The position numbers and the translations under genes were made by a program. Under the pieces are notes generated by a model. It was not told the origin of the DNA, ran no database searches, and saw only the letters and a program-made list of their open reading frames with translations. Shown piece after piece: positions 43,786-52,422 of a stretch of 64,000 bases of DNA. The DNA lies in the NCBI RefSeq assembly GCF_024519315.1, contig NZ_JANIIC010000018.1, positions 62,001 to 126,000 of the forward strand, read 5' to 3'. Within the stretch, counting starts at the first letter, position 1. Each line of letters starts with the position of its first letter. This stretch comes from Streptomyces malaysiensis subsp. samsunensis. GTDB taxonomy: Bacteria; Actinomycetota; Actinomycetes; Streptomycetales; Streptomycetaceae.

Positions 43786-44156
43786 AGGAGAGCCACGAGG
43801 CGGCCACGACGCGACCGGGGCCCGCCGGAATCGACCCGGACACGCTGACCTACCAGCAGTTCCAGGGCTGGAACTGCGCCTTGTGCGGGCGGACGCTGGG
43901 CGCGGATCGGCCGCTGGGCACGGTCACGATCGGGCGAGGCGCGACGCGGACGACCTACGAGGTGCGCGCCTGCGCTCCCTCCTGTGCGGAGACCTCCACC
44001 GGTCCGGCCGCGGAGACCGAATGGCGCGAGGCCATCGAGCACGCTGCGGGCTGCCCGGCCTGCCGGACGCCCGGCGCCGGGTGCGAGACCGGGGAGCGTC
44101 TGCTGCACACCTACGAGGAGGCCGCGCGGCGGGCCAGGTCAGGGGAGGGCGTATGA
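43782..44156 (+). CDS. unknown small protein with two Cys pairs
   Basis: The 124-residue protein reads FQGWNCALCGRTLGADRPLG and AGCPACRTPGAGCETGERLL; two CxxC pairs and further Cys near RACAPSCAE could bind zinc. I do not know the family. ATGA overlap with the gene before and, on its end, with a doubtful 62-codon frame. Confidence 0.7.
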   Translation: MKESHEAATTRPGPAGIDPDTLTYQQFQGWNCALCGRTLGADRPLGTVTIGRGATRTTYEVRACAPSCAETSTGPAAETEWREAIEHAAGCPACRTPGAGCETGERLLHTYEEAARRARSGEGV

Positions 44157-44341
44157 GACACCGTATGGCGGCCAACCCCCGTACGGACCGGGCTGCTCGC
44201 CTTCCGCACCGCCCGCATGGGCCTGATGAATCGACCGCATACGTTACGGCAGTGGACGATGAAGTGGTTCAACTCGTTCGGCATCTTGGTTCCTTCAATG
44301 TGAGCGGTCCGGCGCCCTGGTTGTGCTGTTCGGGGAGGTGA
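44153..44341 (+). CDS. doubtful 62-residue frame ending the small-protein operon
   Basis: An ATG at 44153 overlaps the stop of the 124-residue gene and runs 62 codons to 44341, overlapping the LLM gene on the other strand. Its composition is unremarkable. In another frame the same stretch reads AFRTARMGLMNRPHTLRQW, then TMKWFNSFGILVPSM, which looks more protein-like and may be the remnant of a lost gene. Confidence 0.3.
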   Translation: MRHRMAANPRTDRAARLPHRPHGPDESTAYVTAVDDEVVQLVRHLGSFNVSGPAPWLCCSGR

Positions 44342-45203
44342 GTTTGTCCCCGAGGATGTCGGCGAGCAGGTCGATCTGCTTCGGGTCGGTGTCGTTGCCC
44401 ACGAAGACGAGTTCGTCGAGTCCGGCTGCTTCGTGGGCGGTGACGGTTGCGTGGATCATGTCGGCGGTGGTGGCCGCTGTGTCGATGACGGTCCGGACGT
44501 AGTCGGGGCCGGCGAAGGCGTAGTAGTCGTTGACGGCGCGGGCGAGGGATCGGTGTGCGTGGCCGCCGAGGGCGAACATCGCCGTGGCCCTGGTGCGCGG
44601 ACGTCCTTGTCTGCCGGCCTCTTTCCAGCGGCTGTGGAGGCGGGTGGCGAATGTGATGAACTCGTCGATGTCTCCGCCGGTTCCGGCGATCCATCCGGTG
44701 CCGTGGGAGGCGATACGCCGCAGCGTCGCCTGCGATGCGCCGCCGAACCACAGTGGCGGCCCTCCGGGGGTGACCGGGGCCGGACCCACCTCCTCTTCAC
44801 CCCGCCAGATGGCGGTGACGCGTTCCACGAGTGTGTCCAGGGCGCGCCCTCGGGTGCTGAAGTCCAGGTGGCTCGCCCGGTAGTCGTCTTCGCGGGCTCC
44901 GGGAGCGAGACCGAGATGGAGCCGTCCGGCGCCCGCGATCCGGTCCAAGGTCGCCGCGGCCTTGGCAAACAATGCGGGGTTGGTGTGCAGCGGGGCCAGC
45001 AGCACGCTGGTGACCAACCGGATGCGTTCGGTGGCCCCGGCTGCCGCGGCCAGTGTGATCAGGGGTTCCGGAGTGGACCAGGCCAGGCGGTCGCTGGCGA
45101 TCAGCGAGGCGAATCCCCGCTCCTCGGCCCGCCGCGCCCATGTCACCAACGTACGCTCCTCAAGGCCGGTGACGTGACCCGGCAGCCCTATGCCTATCTC
45201 CAT
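44295..45203 (-). CDS. LLM-class F420-dependent oxidoreductase
   Basis: The 302-residue protein has the luciferase-like monooxygenase TIM barrel: WARRAEERGFASLIASDRLA, RIRLVTSVLLAPLHTNPALF, and GRLHLGLAPGAREDDYRA. It is closest to F420-dependent members with the pattern of the TIGR03620 group. Possible flavin or F420 use is not distinguishable by eye. It lies downstream of an SDR gene and its terminator. Confidence 0.85.
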   Translation of the reverse strand: MEIGIGLPGHVTGLEERTLVTWARRAEERGFASLIASDRLAWSTPEPLITLAAAAGATERIRLVTSVLLAPLHTNPALFAKAAATLDRIAGAGRLHLGLAPGAREDDYRASHLDFSTRGRALDTLVERVTAIWRGEEEVGPAPVTPGGPPLWFGGASQATLRRIASHGTGWIAGTGGDIDEFITFATRLHSRWKEAGRQGRPRTRATAMFALGGHAHRSLARAVNDYYAFAGPDYVRTVIDTAATTADMIHATVTAHEAAGLDELVFVGNDTDPKQIDLLADILGDKLTSPNSTTRAPDRSH

Positions 45204-45246
45204 GTGCCGTGTCTCTTCCTTCGGTAACGGACCGGGTGGTGGGTGT

Positions 45247-45290
45247 CCTTCCGCCGCTGCCGGCTGTGCTTCGTCGGCAGCGGCGGAAGG
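45247..45290 (-). terminator. strong hairpin terminator after the SDR gene
   Basis: CCTTCCGCCGCTGCCG (45247-45262) pairs with CGGCAGCGGCGGAAGG (45275-45290): a 16-bp perfect stem with a 12-nt loop, past the SDR stop on the minus strand. Confidence 0.85.
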
Positions 45291-45344
45291 CGTTGCCCGC
45301 CCGGCTTCATGACGTGCGTCGGGGTATTTTCAGTTTTCGGTGGC

Positions 45345-46082
45345 TCAGCTTTTGAGCGTGCCGCCGTACTCCTCCGGGACGAGGTCGGCCTGCTCGGCGC
45401 CGCTCCTGATCAGATCGAGGATTGTGTCGGCGGCGGCCTCGGGCGACTGGGGTGCCAGGCCGCTGGAGTCCTCCATTTTCAGCGCGCCTGCGACGTCGCC
45501 GCGGACTGTCCTGACGAACTCGGTCTCGGTGATCGAGGGGAACATCATCGACACGGTGATGTTGTCGTCGGCGAGCTCGGCGCGGGCGATGGCCGAGAGC
45601 TTGGCGAGGGCGGCTTTGGAGGCGGAGTATGCGCCGGATCCGGGCAGCGAGGACCAGATGATCCCGGAGCCCACGTTCACGATGGCCCCGGCTCCCTGCT
45701 TGCGCATCTGCGGAAGGACGGCCTGCGTCGCGGTCAGGGGTGCGACGAGGTTGAGTTCGAGGACGGCCCGGAAGTCCTCGGGGTCGATGGCGTCGACGGT
45801 CGCTTGCAGCCCCTGGCCTGCGTTGTTCACCAGGACGTCGATCCGCCCGAACTTCTCGATCGCGGCTTCTACGGCCGCCGCGACCTGGACGCGGTCCGTC
45901 ACATCGCATGGCACGGCCAGGGCCACGGACTCGCCGAGTTCCTTGGCGAGCTGTCGGATGCGTTCCTCGCGGCGGGCGAGGAGCACCACGCGCGCACCGG
46001 CGCGGGAGGCGGCGCGTGCGGTGGCCCCTCCGATGCCTGACGACGCTCCGGTCACGAGTACTACGGCTCCGCTGATGTCCAT
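45345..46082 (-). CDS. short-chain dehydrogenase/reductase
   Basis: The 245-residue classical SDR has VLVTGASSGIGGATARA (TGxxxGIG), NNAGQG, Ser near SGIIWSS and YSASKAA (catalytic YxxxK). ATG 46082 with GAGGAA upstream is chosen over ATG 46100. It is divergent from a MarR gene and probably repressed by it. Substrate unknown. Confidence 0.92.
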   Translation of the reverse strand: MDISGAVVLVTGASSGIGGATARAASRAGARVVLLARREERIRQLAKELGESVALAVPCDVTDRVQVAAAVEAAIEKFGRIDVLVNNAGQGLQATVDAIDPEDFRAVLELNLVAPLTATQAVLPQMRKQGAGAIVNVGSGIIWSSLPGSGAYSASKAALAKLSAIARAELADDNITVSMMFPSITETEFVRTVRGDVAGALKMEDSSGLAPQSPEAAADTILDLIRSGAEQADLVPEEYGGTLKS

Positions 46083-46163
46083 AGGGGATTCCTCATCCAT
46101 GAGTCGGTGGATCGCCTGAGCAGCGCCACGGTCTTCGAGGCGCGGGGGCGTCCGCCGTCCAAT

Positions 46164-46192
46164 GCTATCGCTTGATAGCTATCGGGCGATAG
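46164..46192. promoter_or_regulatory. overlapping inverted-repeat operators between SDR and MarR genes
   Basis: GCTATC-GCTT-GATAGC (46164-46179) and CTATCG-GG-CGATAG (46179-46192) are both perfect and share a base. They lie 18 bp before the MarR start. Two MarR dimers could bind side by side, giving autoregulation and control of the SDR. Confidence 0.75.
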
Positions 46193-46209
46193 GAAGGTAT
46201 CCTCGTGGC

Positions 46210-46674
46210 ATGAGCGACGTCAAAGCCGCCAGTCTCCACGAGCTGGCCGACCTGGTCTTCGCCGTGGGGCGGCAGCTTCGGCCCCCGGCGGACCCCGCCT
46301 TCGAGCCGTGCACGCCGATCGAGATCGGCGTCATGCGGTTCATCCACCACCACCCCGGCACGTCCGCGCGAGCCGCGTCGGAGGCGACCCTGCTTCCGTC
46401 GAGCAACTTCAGCCGGGTACTGCGCGGCCTGGAGAAGAGGGGGCTCGTGGATCGCGTCGTGGACGACCGCAACGCCCGAGGCGTGCGCCTGTACCCCACC
46501 GACAAGGCCCACCAGAATCACCAGATCCTCCGCGACAACTGGGACCGGACCCTCCGGGGCATCATCGACGACCCCGCCACCATCGAGATCGTCAATGCCA
46601 CGCTCCGGCGTATCGAGGATGAACTCATAGCCCGGCGCAGCGGGACGGACGCCGATCGCGATCAAACCGACTAG
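46210..46674 (+). CDS. MarR-family transcriptional regulator
   Basis: The 154-residue protein has a winged HTH: SARAASEATLLPSSNFSRVL, then RGLEKRGLVDRVVDDRNARG, with helical ends for dimerisation. ATG 46210. It is divergent from the SDR and next to perfect inverted repeats. Inducer unknown. Confidence 0.9.
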   Translation: MSDVKAASLHELADLVFAVGRQLRPPADPAFEPCTPIEIGVMRFIHHHPGTSARAASEATLLPSSNFSRVLRGLEKRGLVDRVVDDRNARGVRLYPTDKAHQNHQILRDNWDRTLRGIIDDPATIEIVNATLRRIEDELIARRSGTDADRDQTD

Positions 46675-46719
46675 CCTCGGGCTTTCGCGCGCCCAGCAGG
46701 CTGGAGGTCTTGATGTTGT

Positions 46720-46935
46720 AAGTGATCTTTGGTCGTAAGCTGGTTGTCGCCTGCCGGTGGGAGTCCGGTCCGGGTAGCTGCCAGGAGGCCCGGTAGCGGA
46801 CTGGCGGTGTCGGGGGGAAGCGCCCGGGGCCGAAGCCCAGTGTCGAAAGCCCTGTTTCGGGGCGGGGGCGGGGAGTGCCGAGCCCCCGAAATCAGGGCGA
46901 AGGCCATGGAAGCGGCGAACATCCTGACGCAGGGT
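46720..46935 (+). other. structured noncoding stretch, possible group II intron remnant
   Basis: The 260 bp between the MarR gene and the CMD gene hold no convincing gene. The stretch GGTGGGAGTCCGGTCCGGG, GCCAGGAGGCCCGGTAGCG and GAAGCCCAGTGTCGAAAGCC resembles folded parts of group II introns from memory. A long hairpin at 46849-46898 (GCCCTGTTTCGGGG with CCCCGAAATCAGGGC, one bulge) includes an inner GGGGGC/GCCCCC stem. No reverse transcriptase or domain V is found, so it would be only a fragment. Confidence 0.35.
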
Positions 46936-47504
46936 CAGTCGCCGTCGGGCGGCAGTGGCACGTCGTACGCATTGAGGATCGCCGAGATGGCGGCATACTG
47001 CGCGACGAGGAAGACGAGTTCAGCCATACCGGAGTCGCCGAAGGCGCGGACCCCGGCTCGGTAAAGCGCTCCCGGCAAAGGCGCGCCGCTGTGCAGCCGG
47101 GCAGCCACATCGTGAGCGACCGTTTCCTCGGCGGTCATGCCTGCCGGGCGCTGCCCCGCGACCAGGCCCTCGATGATGTCCTCCGGCAGACCGACGTCGA
47201 GCGCGACCCGGGAGTGCGAGTACAGCTCGTAGGCCGCGGCATACCGCGACCCCGTGGTGAGAATCGCAACCTCGCGCACCCGGGCGGGCAGGACTGAGGC
47301 ACCGGTGCCGGCCGTGAACCACTCCAGCAGCGGGCGGGCGAGCCCGGGAAAGCGGAGCATCACCGGAAACGGGCCGATCAGCGCGCCGTCGGGATCAGTC
47401 GAGGTAAACGGCGCGGGCAACCCGGCCATGAGCTGTCGGACGTGAGCGTCGAGCGAGCGCTGCTCGGCTGTCAATTCGCTGGGCTTGATCGAGGGCATGC
47501 GCAC
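46935..47504 (-). CDS. carboxymuconolactone decarboxylase-family protein
   Basis: The 189-residue protein has the AhpD/CMD pattern: PFPVMLRFPGLARPLLEW, REVAILTTGSRYAAAYELYS and AELVFLVAQYAAISAI. The Cys-x2-Cys pair of AhpD peroxidases is absent, so it is a CMD-like protein, not a peroxidase. It follows the amidohydrolase gene by 6 bp. The GTG at 47504 or ATG at 47498 could start it; both lack a clear ribosome binding site, in line with translational coupling. Confidence 0.82.
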   Translation of the reverse strand: MRMPSIKPSELTAEQRSLDAHVRQLMAGLPAPFTSTDPDGALIGPFPVMLRFPGLARPLLEWFTAGTGASVLPARVREVAILTTGSRYAAAYELYSHSRVALDVGLPEDIIEGLVAGQRPAGMTAEETVAHDVAARLHSGAPLPGALYRAGVRAFGDSGMAELVFLVAQYAAISAILNAYDVPLPPDGD

Positions 47505-47510
47505 AACGCG

Positions 47511-48722
47511 TCACCGTACCTGCGTGCCGTCGAGCCACACCTGACGAACCCGGCCGCGAAGGTCGTCGAGATCGGACAGACTGCCCGCGATGACGACCAC
47601 ATCCGCGAGCTTGCCGGCTGCCAACTTTCCGGCGGTGTCGAATCGAAGGAGTTCGGCCGGGCTCGACGTCGTGGCGCGCCAGGCATCCAGCGCGGACATC
47701 GACGAGGAGTTCACCATCAGAGCGAGTTCTCTGAGGTTGCTCGCTGTCGGGCTCCAGTAGGGCGGGCTGTCGGTCCCCATGGCGATCTTCACTCCCGCCT
47801 GGACGGCGAGTGCGAAGCTCGCCTGATGAGCTTCGACGGCCTCACGGGCAAGGTTGGCGTTCTCTTCCGGGATCGGTATGCCGCTGTCAGCGGCGTCAAT
47901 GATGGCGCGTGTTGCTGACAGCGTGGGAACGAGCCAGGCGCCACGCTCGAGCATGAGGTCGACTGCTTCGTCGTCCAGGTAGTAGCCGTGTTCGATGGAA
48001 CGGACGCCGGCCCGCAAGGCTGCCTTGATTCCCTCGGTCCCCTGCGCGTGGGCGAATACGTAGGTGTCGGCCGCGGCGGCTTCGGCGACGATCACCGCTA
48101 GCTCGTCGGCGCGAAACTGGGCGTGGCGGGGATTATCGCCTGGAGACATGACTCCGCCGGTGGTGGCGATCTTGACTGCGTCGGCTCCCGCGCGCAGCAC
48201 TTCACGAACTCCTCGCCGTACTCCGTCCGGGCCGTCGACGATCGGGTTGGGCCGTCCGGGGTGTGCCGTCATCATCGGGATCGATCGATGACCTCCCGAG
48301 GGGAGATGGACATCGCCGTGCCCGCCCGTTTGGGACAGCATCGAGATCGCGATCTGAAGTCGCGGTCCCTCGATGAGTTCCTGTGCGATCGCTTGCTTCA
48401 CCCCTAGGTCTGCGCCTGCGGCATCTCGGGCAGAGGTGATGCCTTGGTCGAGCAGGAGCGACAGGTTGCGCTTTGCTTCGTAATACTGCAAGGAGAAGGC
48501 TTGTTGTTCGGCGCGTGCGAGGTTGAAGTCTCGGGTCATCACGTGCACGTGGCAGTCGAACAGCCCGGGGAGGACCGACTTTCCAGAGCAGTCCACAACG
48601 TGATCACCGTCCAGATCGGTCCCGACATCGACGACGTGGCGGCCTTCGATGACGAGGTCGGCTATGCCTGCTGCGGTTCCGTCGAAGACGGTCCCATTCT
48701 TGAAGACTGTGCGGATTGCCAT
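47511..48722 (-). CDS. amidohydrolase-family metal-dependent hydrolase
   Basis: The 403-residue protein has VLPGLFDCHVHVM (HxH metal motif), VKIATTGGVMSPGDN with the bridging Lys, VFAHAQGTEG, SIEHGYYLD and AMGTDSPP (metal Asp). It resembles Xaa-Pro dipeptidase/imidazolonepropionase-like amidohydrolases acting on dipeptides or lactams. Precise substrate unknown. The neighbouring double Lrp regulator may control it. Confidence 0.88.
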   Translation of the reverse strand: MAIRTVFKNGTVFDGTAAGIADLVIEGRHVVDVGTDLDGDHVVDCSGKSVLPGLFDCHVHVMTRDFNLARAEQQAFSLQYYEAKRNLSLLLDQGITSARDAAGADLGVKQAIAQELIEGPRLQIAISMLSQTGGHGDVHLPSGGHRSIPMMTAHPGRPNPIVDGPDGVRRGVREVLRAGADAVKIATTGGVMSPGDNPRHAQFRADELAVIVAEAAAADTYVFAHAQGTEGIKAALRAGVRSIEHGYYLDDEAVDLMLERGAWLVPTLSATRAIIDAADSGIPIPEENANLAREAVEAHQASFALAVQAGVKIAMGTDSPPYWSPTASNLRELALMVNSSSMSALDAWRATTSSPAELLRFDTAGKLAAGKLADVVVIAGSLSDLDDLRGRVRQVWLDGTQVR

Positions 48723-48817
48723 TGCTCCTCATTTCATGAATGTTCGACTGCGCAGGTTGGGCGGGGTGGGGCTGACGCGGCTTCAGCGCTCGACAACGTT
48801 GACGGCCGGCGGTGCGG

Positions 48818-49356
48818 TCACGACGCGGCCGCCGCAGGCGTTCTCGATCGCACGCCGGAAGGGCGCTCCTCGTCGCTGTCGCGGACAATGAACCCGCCAC
48901 CGATGGAGTAGTACGTGTCCGATCGAACAGCAACGCCGGCATGGCCGTATGCCGTGAGTGTCAACGCGTTCGTGTGGCGCGGCCGTACGGTCAACGGTCG
49001 CAGCACGAGGTCCTCGATCCGGCAGGGGATTCGTTGCCCTGTGCCGAGCTCACCGTGCCGGATGCCGTGATGTCCGCCAGTCTTCGCTCAACTTCGCCGG
49101 AGTCGATCCTGGCTGATTGCGCACCATCCAAGCCGAGAAGCACTGCGGTGAACGTGCCGTGCCCGTGTCCGGTCGCGGTGAGCGAGCCAAATATCTCCAC
49201 TCGCACTGATTCGACGCTGTCCGTCGTGCCCGCTCGTCGTAGGTCCTCCGCAAAGGCGGCGGCTGCCTTCATCGGTCCGACTGTGTGCGAACTTGAGGGC
49301 CCGATCCCGATAGTGAACAGGTCGAAGACACTGACAGGAGCTGTCGAAGTGGTCAT
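48818..49356 (-). pseudogene. broken L-serine dehydratase gene (frameshift and truncation)
   Basis: The first 100 or so codons (VSVFDLFTIGIGPSSSHTVG, RVEIFGSLTATGHGHGTFTA) read as the N-terminus of a one-subunit L-serine ammonia-lyase. Around 49040 the frame ends in a nonsense tail while the next frame continues correctly (GTGQRIPCRIEDLVLRPLTV, then TYYSIGGGFIV), so one base was gained or lost. The gene then stops at 48818; the C-terminal two thirds with the Fe-S Cys residues are missing. It cannot make an active enzyme. Confidence 0.85.
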
Positions 49357-49407
49357 GAAGCGGGACGGTAGTCCGCGCGTGTAATGGTCCCGGCCTGTTG
49401 CAGGATT

Positions 49408-50463
49408 TCACTCGAAAGACGGGCTTGGCTGAGGCATATTGGTCAGCAGAGGGCTGAATTCGCCAGTGGCGTGCCCATGGGCATTGAGGCGGTGTCCTTC
49501 CTTCTTGACCGTGCGCAGCACGACGGAACGGTCGGCGATGCTGACGCCGGGAAGTTTCTCCTCGAGGACGGCCTCGAGCCGCTGCACGCCGGCCAGCGTC
49601 GGCAACCACACGGCGAGGATGAGGTTGTACTGTCCGACAGTTGAAACCGCGAGGCGGATCTCGCCGATACGTGTGAGCACCGACCCGACGCGCTGCACGA
49701 GCGCGGCAGGGACACGGAGGAAGTACCACGCATGAACCGGCCGGCCTGATTGCGCTTTTGCCATATCCAGGCGGGTGTCCAACCGCCCTTGTGCAGTCAT
49801 GGCCGCAACCGCATCCCGTACCCGACGTTGGCCCACGCCGATGGTCCTCGCCAGGAAAGCCACTGTCGCCCTGCCATCCGCACCCAGGAGGCGAAGGAGT
49901 TGGTCCTCCAGCTGAGAGTCGACGCGGCCCCTCGGGGATCGCGAGACCTCGATGCTCCGCTCTACCGCAGCGATCTCCTCGGCTGACAGGGAGCGAAGAC
50001 GCCACTGACCTCCGTGCACGAAGGGTGACGTGAACAAGTGGGCCCGGGTCGCCCGAATCCCGTCAAGTTTCGGTACCCGCATCATCAAATACTCCGTGAG
50101 GGCATCCATGCTGGATGTGGCCACCAGCACGAGCATCTCGCGTCCCCCGGCCGTGAGGTCCACCGTGAACGCTTCACTGTCCGCCGAGATCTCCTGTGCG
50201 AGACCGAGCGTGGCGGCAGGGTGGGCTTCGATTTCCAGTATGGCCGACGGCCCTCTCAGCTCCGGGCCGGGATGTCCGGACACCCATGCGATGCCAGCCT
50301 CGACGATGCGTTCCCAGCGCCGGGCGAGGGTGACCGCGTCGACCCCGATAATCGGCGCCAGCGCAGCCCAGCGTGCTCGCGGGTTGATCTGGAGGGCATG
50401 GATGAGCCGCCGATCGAGCTCATCGAGGTCGTAGTCCTGCCGACTCTCGTCCAAATGACTCAT
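49408..50463 (-). CDS. double-domain Lrp/AsnC-family regulator
   Basis: The 351-residue protein contains two Lrp units in tandem. Unit 1: DELDRRLIHALQINPRARWA with HTH through about residue 65, and a RAM domain. Unit 2: EDQLLRLLGADGRATVAFLA, HTH and RAM with YNLILAVWLPTLAGVQRLEA. Such fused dimers occur in actinobacteria. Start ATG 50463. It is upstream of the broken serine dehydratase and amidohydrolase on the same strand and divergent from a crotonase, so it likely senses an amino-acid-like effector. Confidence 0.88.
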   Translation of the reverse strand: MSHLDESRQDYDLDELDRRLIHALQINPRARWAALAPIIGVDAVTLARRWERIVEAGIAWVSGHPGPELRGPSAILEIEAHPAATLGLAQEISADSEAFTVDLTAGGREMLVLVATSSMDALTEYLMMRVPKLDGIRATRAHLFTSPFVHGGQWRLRSLSAEEIAAVERSIEVSRSPRGRVDSQLEDQLLRLLGADGRATVAFLARTIGVGQRRVRDAVAAMTAQGRLDTRLDMAKAQSGRPVHAWYFLRVPAALVQRVGSVLTRIGEIRLAVSTVGQYNLILAVWLPTLAGVQRLEAVLEEKLPGVSIADRSVVLRTVKKEGHRLNAHGHATGEFSPLLTNMPQPSPSFE

Positions 50464-50788
50464 AAGACGTGACTCTATGTTACGGGAAAAGGTTGATGTT
50501 TCGGTGGGCATGCGGTTGTTCAAGTGCGGTGTGCCGATCCATCCCGACGTGGCTCCGTGCGGAGATTCCAGACTCCGCAACTCGCGATGCCCTTTGAGTT
50601 CCGGCGTGGAGCTCGTGACGCCGGCCGAATTGCGGCAGAAGGGCGCGCCTGTCTGCCGTCAAACTTCATCGCGGTCGGGTTCTGGGGATTTTTCCTGCGT
50701 TGCCGGTCATGCCGCTTCCTCGCGGAGTAATGATCTTCGCATTAGTGCGAGAGCGTCGCTATCCCGGCGCTGACGAAGGAGGACGACC
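50464..50788. promoter_or_regulatory. intergenic region with hairpin between Lrp and crotonase genes
   Basis: No gene is seen in these 325 bp. TGCGGAG-ATTCCAGA-CTCCGCA (50558-50579) is a perfect 7-bp inverted repeat and could be an Lrp site. The AT content is higher than in neighbouring DNA, as expected of a divergent promoter. Confidence 0.35.
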
Positions 50789-51643
50789 TTGGCGACCATG
50801 TCAGACCCCCGGTGGGAAGGCCACGTTCCACCGACCGCATTTGAGGAGTACTCAGAGAAGTACGCCGGCTTCTTCAAGATGCGCAGGGAGAACGGGATCA
50901 TCGAGCTTCGGCTCCACACTGATGGCGGTCCGTACATCCACAACTGGGCCGCCCACAACGCGTGGAACCGGGTGTGGCAGGACGTGGGCAACGACCCCGA
51001 CAACCATGTCCTCATCCTGACCGGCACCGGCGAGACCTGGTTCCGAGGCGACCCCGAGGAGACGTGGCCGCGGCCCATCGTCGACGAGGAGCCCGACTAC
51101 ATCTTTCAGCAGACCATCGATGCGTGGAAGCTGATCGAGAACTTCGTCAACAACCTCGACATCCCGACGATCGCGGCGGTAAACGGTCCCGGGATCCACA
51201 CCGAGTTCGCGCTACTCTGCGACATCACTTTGGCCGCGGAAGACGCAGACTTCATGGACCCGCACTTCATGGCGGGCACCGCGCCGGGAGACGGACTCTC
51301 GCTCGCCCTACAGCACCTGATGGGCACGAAGCGGGCGGCCTACGACATCTACAGTGGCCGCTCCATCCCCGCGCGGAAAGCACTCGACTACGGGCTCGTC
51401 AGCGACGTACTTCCGCGTGAGGAGCTCCTGCCGAAGGCGTGGGCGATCGCAGGCGACATCATGAAGCGCCCGCGGTTCGCTCGCTGGGCAACCCACAACA
51501 TCGTGTCTCGCCCCTGGCGCAAGCTCGTTGCCGAAGACTTCGGTTTCCACTTCTCGCAGCAGATGCTTGCCACCGTCGCTGCCAAGCGACGGGTTCCCGA
51601 CCCCGACCTGGTCGTCGAGGCGCGCTCACGCAAAGCGTGGTGA
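50789..51643 (+). CDS. crotonase-family hydrolase, 6-oxocamphor hydrolase-like
   Basis: The 284-residue protein has the crotonase fold: VLILTGTGETWFRGD, IAAVNGPGIHTEFALLCDIT and HFMAGTAPGDGLSLALQHL. FEEYSEKYAGFF at the N-terminus and the PGDG block recall 6-oxocamphor hydrolase, which cleaves a C-C bond of a beta-diketone and uses no CoA. A plain enoyl-CoA hydratase is less likely as the acid/base Glu pair is not evident. The start is TTG 50789, 6 nt after AAGGAGG; ATG 50798 is less well spaced. Confidence 0.78.
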   Translation: MATMSDPRWEGHVPPTAFEEYSEKYAGFFKMRRENGIIELRLHTDGGPYIHNWAAHNAWNRVWQDVGNDPDNHVLILTGTGETWFRGDPEETWPRPIVDEEPDYIFQQTIDAWKLIENFVNNLDIPTIAAVNGPGIHTEFALLCDITLAAEDADFMDPHFMAGTAPGDGLSLALQHLMGTKRAAYDIYSGRSIPARKALDYGLVSDVLPREELLPKAWAIAGDIMKRPRFARWATHNIVSRPWRKLVAEDFGFHFSQQMLATVAAKRRVPDPDLVVEARSRKAW

Positions 51644-51941
51644 GAACCTGAGGGACGAGGCGGGTTGTCGGCCGCCGTCACGGACGGCGGCCGACACCTG
51701 TCTACTGATCTCCTCGGGGTGTTGTCGGATGGCGAGTCGGTTTCAGGCGAGCGCCGGTGAAAGAGCTGTCGATCAGGGCGACGACTGTTCGCGCGCCTGG
51801 ACGAGGCCGTCACGACCCGGAATGCCCAGCCGGCCCGAAAACTGCTGGCCCGCGCCAACGCGACCGCCGCGCACGACCGCACCGAGGACGAGGACCGGAT
51901 CGCGGGCGCCGCCGCCGACTTCGCGGTCGCGCAGACCCGTG

Positions 51942-52134
51942 GCGGGCGGGCCAGGGACTCGTGCAGCATCGCCAAGACGACATCCGTGTGCGTGAGCCCC
52001 ACCATCGCCGCCCCTACCGCGAAGTTGCTGTCACGGGACATACCCGGCGTGCTGTTGACTTCCAGCACGTACGGCTTGCCGTCCTCGGTGAGGATCAAGT
52101 CGGTGATCACCATCACGGCCGACACGTATACGAC
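51942..52134 (-). pseudogene. ATP-grasp ligase C-terminal remnant (D-Ala-D-Ala ligase-like)
   Basis: On the minus strand LILTEDGKPYVLEVNSTPGM and GLTHTDVVLAMLHESL clearly read as the end of an ATP-grasp ligase, with the metal-binding Glu-x-Asn. No N-terminal domains are present, and the frame before it is unlike any protein. The rest of the 780-bp stretch 51644-52422 has no gene; on the plus strand LDEAVTTRNAQPARKLLARA and the following residues (about 51795-51940) look like another degraded coding piece. Confidence 0.65.
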
Positions 52135-52422
52135 CCTGCCTCCCGAGGCGGATCTGGCGATCGCCGAGGCCGCTGCCCGGTTCGTGCCGCGCGTACGTGC
52201 CGCCTCCGAGGACACCGTTTCCGGCGTGGAGCCGGAGCCGGACGGTACGGAGAGGTCTGGCCCGGAGGTCGTGCCGGATGATGCTGATCCTTGGGGAGTT
52301 ATTCGGGAGATCAACTCCCCGTGCGTTCAGGCATCGCTCACGCGAACGGCCCCGGACGTGGAGTCCGAGGCCGAATAGGGCGCCTCGCTGGGGGAGAAAC
52401 CCCAGGTCAGCGGCGTAATGCG

